9,133 bases of DNA from Alphaproteobacteria bacterium (lineage in GTDB: Bacteria; Pseudomonadota; Alphaproteobacteria; Micavibrionales; UBA2020). The stretch spans positions 1 through 9,133 of the forward strand of contig JAGLRU010000008.1 of assembly GCA_023136145.1 (NCBI GenBank). Direction: 5' to 3'. Positions 1 through 7,800 of the stretch are shown here, piece after piece (within the stretch, counting starts at the first letter, position 1; every line of letters starts with the position of its first letter). The notes below the pieces were generated by a model that saw nothing but the letters and a program-made list of their open reading frames with translations, did no database searches and was not told the DNA's origin. The translations under genes were made by a program, and so were the position numbers.

Positions 1-794
1 TCGATCACTTCCCAGATGTCGATGCCCATTGCGTCGTATATCACTTTCAATTCGTTGACGAGCGCAATATTCACCGAGCGAAAAATATTTTCCGTCAACT
101 TCACCGCTTCCGCCGTATTAGAAGAAGAAACTGCTACGGTCTTAGATACAAACTGATCGTACATGGTTTGGGCGAGCTTAAGTGCCTCCGAACCATCACC
201 GCCGACTACTTTTGGAATAGTTGCGGTGTGATAATCTTGATTGCCGGGGTCTTCGCGTTCCGGCGAAAAGGCGAGGAAGAAATCCACACCTGATTTTAAG
301 CCGGTTGCTTCTTCGAGAATAGGACGCACCACGTCACGTGTTGTCCCGGGATAAGATGTCGATTCTAAAACAATCAACTGGCCGGGGCGGAGGTGTGCGG
401 CAATCGATTTCGAGGTTTCAATGATATAACTCATGTCCGGCTCGCGGTTCTTGTTAAGCGGTGTTGGCACACACATGATGATAGCGTCCATCTCGGACAG
501 CAGATTAAATTGGCAGGTAGGCTTGAGTTTTCTGCTCTTTACGAAAGTGCTGATTTTATCATTATGGATATTACCGATATAAGACTCTCCGCAATTCAGC
601 TTTTCGATCTTTTTGGAGTCAATATCAAAGCCAACGGTCTGAAAATCCTTATCGCACATCGCGCAAATCAGCGGTAATCCAACATATCCAAGACCAATTA
701 CTCCAATTTTCGCCTTGCGGCTGATAAATCCGGCACATAGCGCATCCACGTCAACAGAAATGGAAGAGGTAACTTTCAATTTTTGATCTGTCAT
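1..794 (-). CDS. wbpA: UDP-N-acetylglucosamine 6-dehydrogenase (WbpA-type nucleotide-sugar dehydrogenase), 3' end cut by window edge
   Basis: The visible 264 residues are the N-terminal Rossmann domain and the start of the central domain of a UDP-sugar dehydrogenase. This family makes two successive NAD-dependent oxidations of C6, here probably UDP-GlcNAc to UDP-GlcNAcA in the cytoplasm, feeding O-antigen or capsule synthesis. The dinucleotide-binding motif GVIGLGYVGLP is at residues 31-41. It is followed by VPTPLNKNREPDM (109-121), ESTSYPGTT (144-152), FSPEREDPGN (176-185), IPKVVGG (193-199) and the helix TENIFRSVNIALVNELK (234-250). The PLN-REPDM, SPEREDPGN and IPKV motifs fit the WbpA/VipA branch better than WecC or Ugd. 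The catalytic Cys region lies beyond the edge. The ATG at 794-792 follows AAAGGA at 811-806 with an 11-nt gap; residues 1-28 are an ordinary variable N-terminal extension. It is the only gene here outside purine metabolism. Family call is sure; exact substrate is inferred. Confidence 0.9.
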   Translation of the reverse strand, partial: MTDQKLKVTSSISVDVDALCAGFISRKAKIGVIGLGYVGLPLICAMCDKDFQTVGFDIDSKKIEKLNCGESYIGNIHNDKISTFVKSRKLKPTCQFNLLSEMDAIIMCVPTPLNKNREPDMSYIIETSKSIAAHLRPGQLIVLESTSYPGTTRDVVRPILEEATGLKSGVDFFLAFSPEREDPGNQDYHTATIPKVVGGDGSEALKLAQTMYDQFVSKTVAVSSSNTAEAVKLTENIFRSVNIALVNELKVIYDAMGIDIWEVI

Positions 795-847
795 AGCGAT
801 TTAATTCCTTTTTCTTTGCAAAGTAGCTGTAGCACACCCGACCCATC

Positions 848-883
848 AAAGAAAACGGGCAAAGGTTATAATTCCTTTGCCCG
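848..883 (-). terminator. Leftward intrinsic terminator hairpin
   Basis: A perfect 10-bp stem (CGGGCAAAGG at 856-865 with CCTTTGCCCG at 874-883) encloses an 8-nt AT loop. Read leftward, the stem is followed at 855-848 by TTTTCTTT, the T-rich tail expected of an intrinsic terminator. Read rightward it is followed by a C/T mix with no T run, so the leftward orientation is favoured. It lies 546 nt beyond the purM stop and 61 nt before the wbpA-type start codon. It may end the purine transcript, end an unseen small RNA, or act as a leader attenuator for the dehydrogenase gene. Confidence 0.7.
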
Positions 884-1188
884 CTCAACCTCTTCTTCCA
901 ATAGGGAAATCGGAAAGAAGAAACCTCTTTGTATGGCTATCTTTAAAATAACCCCTCAGGCATCACAAAAGCAAAAATGCACACCCGAAACGTCAACTAA
1001 AATAGAATGATTCAAGAATCAATCGATATTTGCAAACTAGAGTTACAGTTTAAGACTGTCCTTATTTTTATCAAAGATATTTTTTAACATCTTGTTAATA
1101 AAGTCTCCTTAAAATACATAATATCAAGGTGTAATATATTTTCATATATAGTTATTTCTAAATTTATGTCAAATTTATTGAGAGTGCA
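884..1188. other. AT-rich non-coding stretch, no gene seen
   Basis: No frame on either strand gives a recognisable protein. The 75-codon rightward frame over 783-1010 has low-complexity Ser/Lys-rich content and no family features. The part from about 1014 to 1185 is strongly AT-rich. It contains a small perfect palindrome at 1008-1021 (TGATTC AA GAATCA) and a short inverted repeat ACAGT/ACTGT near 1045-1060. A leftward promoter for the dehydrogenase gene could lie here, and a TTGACG is present at 996-991, but no convincing -10 box is spaced from it, so no promoter is called. No tRNA, tmRNA or SRP RNA signature was recognised. Confidence 0.6.
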
Positions 1189-1313
1189 GTCACCCCCGCC
1201 TTGCGCGGGGGTTTGGAAGCGTATCCGTGCGTCTTATGATGGAAAGAAAGTCACAAAAGACTCATAATGACGGCTGGACAGTCTACCAGATGCCCGCGAA
1301 AGGCGGGCATGAC
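1189..1313. repeat. Composite palindromic repeat element (REP/MITE-like), 125 bp
   Basis: The left arm (1189-1239, read rightward) and the right arm (1313-1262, read leftward) are diverged copies of one ~51-nt unit, about three quarters identical. Both begin GTCA and end CGTC(A)TTATGA, and they flank a ~22-nt centre. Each arm carries its own 8-bp hairpin with a 5-nt loop: 1192-1212 (ACCCCCGC/GCGGGGGT) and 1290-1310 (ATGCCCGC/GCGGGCAT). The two hairpins differ at two base pairs, and both members of each pair have changed so that pairing is kept. No ORF or transposase is present. The layout matches non-autonomous palindromic repeats of bacterial genomes, although copy number cannot be judged from one window. 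Neither hairpin has a T tract, so they are not intrinsic terminators. Confidence 0.8.
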
Positions 1314-1429
1314 GTGGATGCAAAATTAACCAAAATTGTCAAAATTTATCAGAAAATTTAGAAAGCACTATAAAAGAACGCGAAAAATTTGGTGTCTTTG
1401 CATCTTGATGTTTAAAAATGCTTCCAACA
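1314..1429. other. AT-rich 3' flank of purM, no clear terminator
   Basis: This segment between the palindromic element and the purM stop holds three close copies of a CAAAATT-like word (1321-1347) and other A/T runs. I see no GC-rich stem followed by a T tract in the leftward direction, so the purine transcript has no obvious intrinsic stop directly after purM. Confidence 0.55.
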
Positions 1430-2437
1430 TTACTGAATAATGAAACAGTCCTTTCCTGACCGGACTTTAACTTTGCCTTGTCCTTTTACTGTATGTCCTA
1501 TTTTCCAGTACTTCTGACCGATTTCAGTTAGATGCGCCGTTATTTTATCTGCGTCAGAAGTAGCAAGCACAAGACCAACACCCATATTAAAAGTCGTGTA
1601 AAGCTCAGTTCCCGAAAGACCGGAACGTCCAGTCATTTCATCCAAAACAGAAGGAATCTCGTCAGGCTTAGGCAAGGTCTCAACGACATAATCGAATTTC
1701 TTGTTTATGCGTGGGATATTGGCAAAGCTCCCGCCTGTGATATGCGCCATGCCGTTGATAAAAGGAAAAATATTCTTTACGGCATTCCAATAGATAAGGG
1801 TAGGGGTCAGACATTCGGTGAGCAGTTTTTTCTCATTCTCCTTCACTAGCTTTCGGACAAGCGAAAATCCGTTAGAATGAAGGCCGGAAGAGGCCAACGC
1901 GATCAGCGTATTCCCATCCTTGATTTTGTCGCCGGTCAGGACATCTTTTTCATCTACTTCACCAACCGCAAATCCGGCGAGATCATATTCACTGGTTTGA
2001 TAAAGCCCCGGCATCTCTGCCGTTTCTCCACCGATCAGCGCGGCTTCGGATTGTTTGCAGCCTTCCACGATTCCTTTTACAATTTCTTCCGCCACGCGCA
2101 GTTCCAGTTTTCCTGTTGCGATATAATCGAGGAAAAACATCGGTTTCGCGCCAGTGCAGATGATGTCATTCACACACATTGCAACAAGATCGATGCCGAT
2201 AGTATCGTGCATGTCGAGGAGCTGAGCGATCTTAACTTTCGTTCCAACGCCATCCGTTCCTGTAGCCAGAAGTTTCCCACCAGCCATTTTATATAGAGCG
2301 GCAAAACCGCCGATACCTGAGACAACTCGATCATTGTAGGTGCTTTGAACCCTCGCCCTAATGCTTTCGACAAAAGCGTCCCCCTTGTCAACATCAACTC
2401 CGGCATCCTTATAGGAGATAGTTTGTTTCTTTTGCAT
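1430..2437 (-). CDS. purM: Phosphoribosylformylglycinamidine cyclo-ligase (AIR synthetase)
   Basis: This cytosolic enzyme closes the imidazole ring, converting FGAM plus ATP to AIR, the step after PurL/PurQ. The 335-residue product is close to the usual family length (about 345) and complete. It opens with SYKDAGVDVDKGD (8-20), then shows the ATP/substrate loop TGTDGVGTK (59-67), MCVNDI (87-92), GGETAEMPG (136-144), SSGLHSNG (183-190), AHITGGSFANIPR (231-243; the family usually has a GGG variant) and FNMGVG (283-288). The start is the ATG at 2437-2435, because AGGAG at 2449-2445 sits 7 nt upstream. An in-frame TTG at 2452 would add five residues but lies upstream of this site and overlaps the purH stop. 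It is the last gene of the operon, 11 nt after purH. Confidence 0.96.
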   Translation of the reverse strand: MQKKQTISYKDAGVDVDKGDAFVESIRARVQSTYNDRVVSGIGGFAALYKMAGGKLLATGTDGVGTKVKIAQLLDMHDTIGIDLVAMCVNDIICTGAKPMFFLDYIATGKLELRVAEEIVKGIVEGCKQSEAALIGGETAEMPGLYQTSEYDLAGFAVGEVDEKDVLTGDKIKDGNTLIALASSGLHSNGFSLVRKLVKENEKKLLTECLTPTLIYWNAVKNIFPFINGMAHITGGSFANIPRINKKFDYVVETLPKPDEIPSVLDEMTGRSGLSGTELYTTFNMGVGLVLATSDADKITAHLTEIGQKYWKIGHTVKGQGKVKVRSGKDCFIIQ

Positions 2438-2444
2438 GGGGTCT

Positions 2445-2449
2445 CTCCT
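2445..2449 (-). promoter_or_regulatory. purM ribosome binding site
   Basis: AGGAG lies 7 nt before the purM ATG, and its first base is the last base of the purH TGA. The overlap implies that ribosomes ending on purH can re-initiate on purM, and it decides in favour of the ATG over the upstream in-frame TTG. Confidence 0.75.
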
Positions 2450-4032
2450 CAATGCCTGAAGTGTCTGCGTCCGGTAAAGGTCATAGCGATCTCTGCCTCG
2501 TCGCAGGCTTGAATAATGTCTTTGTCTTTGATGCTGCCGCCGGGCTGGATGATATAGCGAATTCCAGCTTTGTCCGCAATGCTGATATTGTCGGGGAATG
2601 GGAAAAAAGCATCGGAAACAAGGATGGCTTCGGACAAGTCTTTATGTCCGTTCTCCCGTGCTTTTTCAACAGCCTGTCTCATGCTAACTACGCGGTTAGG
2701 GTTCCCCATGCCGGCACCGATCATGCTAAATCCTTTCTCTGATGCTCCGAAAATGCCGATAGCATTGCTTTTCAAGTATTTGCAGGCAATAACGCCGAAT
2801 TTGGTTAGAGCGTTCTTTTCAAGTGGAAATTCTATTTTTGTGGCAAGTTTAAATTCGGCATCGGCACCGGTATCTTCTTGCTGCACAAGCCAACCACCAG
2901 AAATTGAGCGTACAACTGGTGGCTTGCAAGTTCCATCATAAGGATTGACCTTAAGAAGACGAAGGTTCTTTTTGGAGGAAAAAATACTCAAAGCTTCCGG
3001 GGAATAGTTGGGTGCTATAATGACTTCCACAAAATATTTATTAAGCCATTCAGCGACTTCTTTATCGACTTCCTGATTAAAGCAGATAACGCCGCCAAAA
3101 CTGCTGACGGGATCCCCGTCCCATGCGTTCTGCAATGCGTCCATAGATGTTTTCGCCACAGCAGCACCACAAGGACTTAAGTGCTTGATGATAGAAACCG
3201 ATGCCGGAAATTCGTTTAGGCAGAGTGCCGCAACATCCCCGCAACAACGCCAAGCAGTGTCAGCATCCAGCAAATTATTATAAGATAATGCCTTCCCTTG
3301 CAAAGGAATTGTTCCCGCGATTCCGGCGTTAAAAGGATCGGTATATACCCATGCTTTCTGGTGAGGGTTTTCACCGTAACGGAGAGGAGAGGCTCCCTTA
3401 GGTGAGAGGATAATTGTTTTGATTTCCTCGTTCCATTCTTCTTCCATCTTCGCAGCGATCATCGCATCATATCGCGCAGTGTGGCGGAAAGCCTCAAGAG
3501 CCATTTTTTGCAATGTCTCAGGGTGTAAATGACCATTCGTTTCGTCCAGATCGCAAATAACGGCACCATACATGGAAGGATCGGTAACAACGCCAACGGA
3601 CTTATTGTTCTTGGCGGCGGCGCGGATCATAGTGGGACCGCCTATATCTATATTTTCAATAAGCTCATCCCATGTATGTGGGCGTTTGGCAATATCCTCA
3701 AACGGATAGAGATTGCACACCACGAGATCAATAGATTTGATATTAAGTTTTTCTATTTCCTTGATGTCCTCTGCATTTTCACGCCGAAACAGGAGAGCGC
3801 TAGCTACTTGAAAGCTTAACGTTTTCATGCGTCCGCAAAAGCATTCAGGATTTCCGGTGACTTTTTCTATCGGGGTGAAGGGAATGTTGTTTTCACGCAG
3901 GAACTTTCCTGTACCGCCGGAGGAAATAATCTCCACCTTTAGGCTGTGCAGTTTTGCAGCAAGCTCCGCAAGTTCAGATTTGTCGCTAACACTGATAAGC
4001 GCACGCCTGATTTTAGGTGTATTGTTTTTCAT
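2449..4032 (-). CDS. purH: Bifunctional AICAR formyltransferase / IMP cyclohydrolase
   Basis: It catalyses the last two steps to IMP: formyl transfer from 10-formyl-THF to AICAR, then ring closure. The 527 residues match the family length. The N-terminal IMP cyclohydrolase domain (about 1-200) shows ISVSDKS (13-19), SSGGTGKFL (37-45), GRMKTLSF (67-74) and NIDIGGPTMIRAAAKN (127-142). The formyltransferase domain shows RYGENPHQ (218-225), the catalytic Lys-His pair in IIKHLSPCGAA (K283, H284), DPVSSFGGVI (307-316), SDAFFPFPD (473-481) and the terminal FTGRRHFRH. The common KTLHPKxHGG stretch is replaced by KTLSFQVASALLFRR, with the cyclohydrolase K70-T71 kept; I recall this as a known variant branch. 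The ATG at 4032 follows AAAGGG (4048-4043) by 10 nt, and that site overlaps the purQ stop. The gap to purQ is 14 nt. Confidence 0.97.
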   Translation of the reverse strand: MKNNTPKIRRALISVSDKSELAELAAKLHSLKVEIISSGGTGKFLRENNIPFTPIEKVTGNPECFCGRMKTLSFQVASALLFRRENAEDIKEIEKLNIKSIDLVVCNLYPFEDIAKRPHTWDELIENIDIGGPTMIRAAAKNNKSVGVVTDPSMYGAVICDLDETNGHLHPETLQKMALEAFRHTARYDAMIAAKMEEEWNEEIKTIILSPKGASPLRYGENPHQKAWVYTDPFNAGIAGTIPLQGKALSYNNLLDADTAWRCCGDVAALCLNEFPASVSIIKHLSPCGAAVAKTSMDALQNAWDGDPVSSFGGVICFNQEVDKEVAEWLNKYFVEVIIAPNYSPEALSIFSSKKNLRLLKVNPYDGTCKPPVVRSISGGWLVQQEDTGADAEFKLATKIEFPLEKNALTKFGVIACKYLKSNAIGIFGASEKGFSMIGAGMGNPNRVVSMRQAVEKARENGHKDLSEAILVSDAFFPFPDNISIADKAGIRYIIQPGGSIKDKDIIQACDEAEIAMTFTGRRHFRH

Positions 4033-4046
4033 TCTTCTGCATCCCT

Positions 4047-4805
4047 TTAATTTTTAAGAATTCCGACGATATTTTTAAAGATCAGGAGACCATCGCCCTC
4101 GCTCTGCCTTCCTGTCTTTTTGTAAGTCCTTTGCGAGACAAATGCTTCCGGGTGTGGCATCAGACCAAGAACCATGCCGGACGGATCAGTCAGCGCAGCT
4201 ATTCTGCCATAAGAACCGTTTACGTTCTCTGTATAAGTGAGAGGAATCAGCCCCTGCTTGACAAGAGTTTGATATATAGCATCTTCCTGCCCCTTTCTAA
4301 AAACGATCCTGCCTTCACCGTGACGAATTGGCAGTTCAAAAGAATCGAAAGGCAGGTCTTTTGTCCAGAGGCATACACTTTTCGGATTTACATTTAGCGT
4401 AACCCACTTGTCGATAAACCGTCCGGATTCGTTAGAAGCTAATGCCAGCTTTCGAGATGGGTCCGATGGAAAAGGCAAAAGCCCCAGTTTTACTAATACC
4501 TGAAAGCCGTTGCAGATACCGATAACAGGCTTTTTATCCTCCACCATTTTAAAGAAGGCATCTCCAAGCCTATGGCGGATTTTTAGAGCCAGTATTTGAC
4601 CACTGCCCAATTCATCACCAAACGAAAAACCGCCCGGTATAGCAAGCCCCTGCGCATCCGCCAGCATCTGCGGCGTTTCCATCAGGTCGTTGATATGAAC
4701 GATCTTCGCCGTAGCTTCAGCAAGCTCCAGTGCAGCAGCTGTTTCTCTTTCACAATTGATTCCATCGCCAGCCATAACGAGAAATAGAGGATTCTTTTTC
4801 GTCAT
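4047..4805 (-). CDS. purQ: FGAM synthase glutamine amidotransferase subunit PurQ
   Basis: This class I glutaminase releases ammonia from glutamine for the PurL synthase subunit, in the step FGAR to FGAM. The 252 residues form one amidotransferase domain. The nucleophile elbow GICNGFQVL has C98, and the His/Glu of the triad are in MPHPEA (H218, E220). AIPGGFSFGDELGSGQ (55-70) is the oxyanion/PurL-contact region and RHGEGR is at 161-166. The start ATG (4805-4803) is one base from the purL stop, with AAAGGA at 4818-4813 inside the purL end and 7 nt spacing, so translation is coupled to purL. This is expected for two subunits of one complex. A free PurQ agrees with the lack of a glutaminase domain in the neighbouring PurL. 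Confidence 0.96.
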   Translation of the reverse strand: MTKKNPLFLVMAGDGINCERETAAALELAEATAKIVHINDLMETPQMLADAQGLAIPGGFSFGDELGSGQILALKIRHRLGDAFFKMVEDKKPVIGICNGFQVLVKLGLLPFPSDPSRKLALASNESGRFIDKWVTLNVNPKSVCLWTKDLPFDSFELPIRHGEGRIVFRKGQEDAIYQTLVKQGLIPLTYTENVNGSYGRIAALTDPSGMVLGLMPHPEAFVSQRTYKKTGRQSEGDGLLIFKNIVGILKN

Positions 4806-4806
4806 A

Positions 4807-7800
4807 TTAAAATCCTTTCTGCCACGCTTGCACGAGAATTTTCAACGGGATGGAGTGGCTTCCTTTGAAAGAAATTTGAGCATCTTCTGTGACGCATCCA
4901 ATTTTAAGAATATCGCAACCGGAAAGTGCTTCCTCAAATGCGGCTTGCTGTTTTAGCGCGATGGATACAATAAATCTTCCTGGTGCTTCGTTAAAGCAAG
5001 CATCTACAAAATCTTTCTCATTGTTATCCATGAAAAGCTCAGCACCCAGTCTGCCGCCAATCATGGATTCAACAAAAGCAACCAACAATCCGCCTTCAGA
5101 AACATCATGCATAGATTTAACTAGGCTTTGTTTCAAAGCGATGTGGAGCTTGCGGTAAAGCATCATATTTTTATTGGAGTCGATGGAGGGAGCCATGCTT
5201 TCCGTCTCGAAATAGCAGGAAAATTCTGAACCATCGAGTCCCTGCGCCCCGCTTTTTCCAAGCAGATAAATCAAGTCACCTTTATCTTTGAAATCGCTGC
5301 CGACAGTTGTTCCCATCGGCACTCTAGACATTGCTGTTATTAGGAGAGTTGGAAGAACACTTATAGCAATCTCCTGCCCGCGTCTATCGGCGCCACGAAA
5401 ATCGTTCTTCATGCTGTCTTTGCCACTAACGAGCGGTGTGCCGTAGTCTTTGCAGATGTCGTAAAGTCCTCGACATGCGCGGACAAGCTGTCCAAGTTTG
5501 TAAGCACCTTCCGGGTTTTTGGCGGAAACGACTGGGTCTGGCCAACAGAAATTATCTAGCAAACAGCACATATCAGGATCGCCACCGGAAGCGACAACGT
5601 TTCTAACGGCTTCATCGACTGCAAACTGCGCCATAAGATATGGATCAATTAATGACAAACGCGGAGCTAGTCCACAACCGATAGCAATCCCGTTATCCTT
5701 GTCGCCACCATGAGGATAAAGCCAGATAACACCGGCATCGGACACACCATCCGAATATTTTCCGATAAAAGGCTTTTGATGTGTTGCCGCCTGAACTTCA
5801 TGATCGTAGGAGCGCACCCATTTTTCTTTGGAAGTGATATTGGGGGAGGAAAGAAGTTTTATCAGGATGCTTTCGATATTTGCGGGGAGGGGTTCTTTCG
5901 CTTCGTTTAATGCGGTTGTTGGTGACCATGCTGAACGATGTTTTGATCCAGTCCATTCCGCCGTTAGTTCCATTTGCGGGAGGGAGTCATGCATAAACTT
6001 TAACTCTAATTCCGCCGCAAGCTTTCCGTCATAGAAAACCGTTAGCTTTCCGCTATTATTAAAATCTCCGATATCTGTGGCATCAACACCATGTTTTTTG
6101 GCGAGGTTAAGAAATGACGCAGCGTGTGATGGTGGAACGGCGAATGTCATGCGTTCTTGACTTTCGCTAACCATCAGTTCCCATGCAGAAAGACCGGGAT
6201 ATTTGACAGGACAGAGTGCGAGGTCAAGACTGGCACCATTGCTTATAATTGCCATTTCCCCAACGCTGGAGCTAAGCCCCCCCGCGCCGTTATCTGTTAG
6301 TGTCGAGTAAAGACCGAGATCACGGGCTTCCAAAAGAAAATCAGTCACACGCTTTTGGGTAAGGGGATCACCGATTTGAACAGCGGTTGCAGGGGCATCA
6401 TCGTTTAGTTCCAGTGAGCTAAATGTCGCACCGTGAATACCGTCTGCACCAATCGCGCCACCCACCATCATAATCCTATCGCCAGAAGAAAGCTCTTTTG
6501 CGGAAGAAGGTCGTCCATCTGGAAGCGTATGCGGCATCGCCCCCACCGTGCCAACGAATACAAGCGGCTTTCCGGCGTAATCCCTGTCAAAAAAGAACGC
6601 GCCGTTGATAGTCGGAATGCCGCTTTTGTTGCCACCGTTTTCTACGCCGCGATGCACACCCTCAAGAACCCTGCGCGGGGACTTCGGACCATCCGGCATA
6701 TATTTTTCTTCACCTGTTTTGGGCATATCAGGAGGGGCGAAACAAAAAACGTCCGTATTGGCTATCGGCCTTGCTCCCATGCCGCATCCAAGTATATCAC
6801 GGTTAACTCCGAGAATACCTGTCAACGCACCACCGTAAGGATCAAGTGCTGATGGACTGTTGTGCGTTTCTACCTTGATGCAAAGATCAATCTTTTCATC
6901 AAATCGAACAATTCCGGCATTGTCGCTAAACACGGAAATAAGCCAGTCCAGCTTGCGCTCCTTCTCAATTTCACTTGTCGCCCCTTTGATATAAGTGCGA
7001 TAGAGGCTATCGATAGTTTGTTTTTCACCGGAAGCATCCTGATAATCTATTTTCGCTGAGAAAATTTTATGCTTGCAATGCTCACTCCAGCTTTGCGCCA
7101 AAATTTCAATCTCGACATCAGTTGGATTGATAGGAAGTTTTTTTGATTTTCGTGAAACTTGAATATCCGGCTTACTGTAATAATCACGGATATGTTTTAA
7201 CTCATCAACAGTAAGGGCAAGGCAACGATTTTTGCTTAAAGCTTCCAATCCTGTATCGTCAAGATCAAGAGATACCTCCATTATTTGCGGAGTGGAAGAA
7301 AGTTCTACTTTTGGCAGAGCTATAGAATCAAACCTATCCATCTTGTAAAAATTATCCGCCGCCCATACTTCGGCTTTTTGTATTAGGGTGTTGGAAAAAA
7401 GTTCCTGTGCAATTTTCTCCGCACCCTTTTTATCAATATCTCCAAACATAAAATATAGAGAACCGCTGGCAACATCAGCATCAATGCCTACGAGTGAAAA
7501 TGCTTCCGCAGCAGACCGTGCAGGGTTATCTGTCACACCCGGGCGGAACGATATTTCAGCAACGAAAGAAGGCTGTCTGCCGTTGAAAGTATATTTTCCG
7601 TCCTTTGTATGGAGAGTCTGGAGAGTAGGATCGACAAATACATTGTGCATTTTAGAGATGATTTCTCCGTCATTCGCTGCGTGGTGTGGCTGTATTTTGT
7701 AAACCTGCACTTCTTCTATGGATTCCACTTGCACGCCAAGCCAAGTACGCGCTTCTTCCGCCCATTTTTCCAAGCGGTGATTAGTGATTTCTGATTCCAG

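Noticed and set aside
866..955. Leftward mini-frame ending EEEVERAKEL with its stop in the terminator loop
   Set aside because: It looks like a protein C-terminus, but an in-frame TGA at 956-958 limits it to ~30 codons and it has no ATG or GTG start. It could be a gene remnant at best.
973..996. Leftward promoter with -35 TTGACG at 996-991
   Set aside because: No acceptable -10 hexamer at 16-18 nt spacing (the sequence there is TGCTTT).
783..1010. Rightward 75-codon open frame in the intergenic region
   Set aside because: Ser/Lys/Thr-rich, with no family features; it starts inside the dehydrogenase gene and spans the terminator stem, so it is probably chance.
848..1060. 6S RNA, tmRNA or SRP RNA ending at the terminator
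   Set aside because: No tag-peptide sequence, no GGAAGGAAGCAGC-like SRP loop, and no long 6S-type closing stem could be found by eye; a covariance search would be needed.
2438..2452. Longer purM start at TTG (2452)
   Set aside because: The AGGAG site lies between this TTG and the ATG at 2437 with good spacing to the ATG, so the extra five residues are unlikely.
6433..6852. Rightward 139-codon frame opposite purL
   Set aside because: Antisense shadow of strongly conserved purL sequence with no recognisable protein features; the same applies to the frame at 1877-2296 opposite purM.
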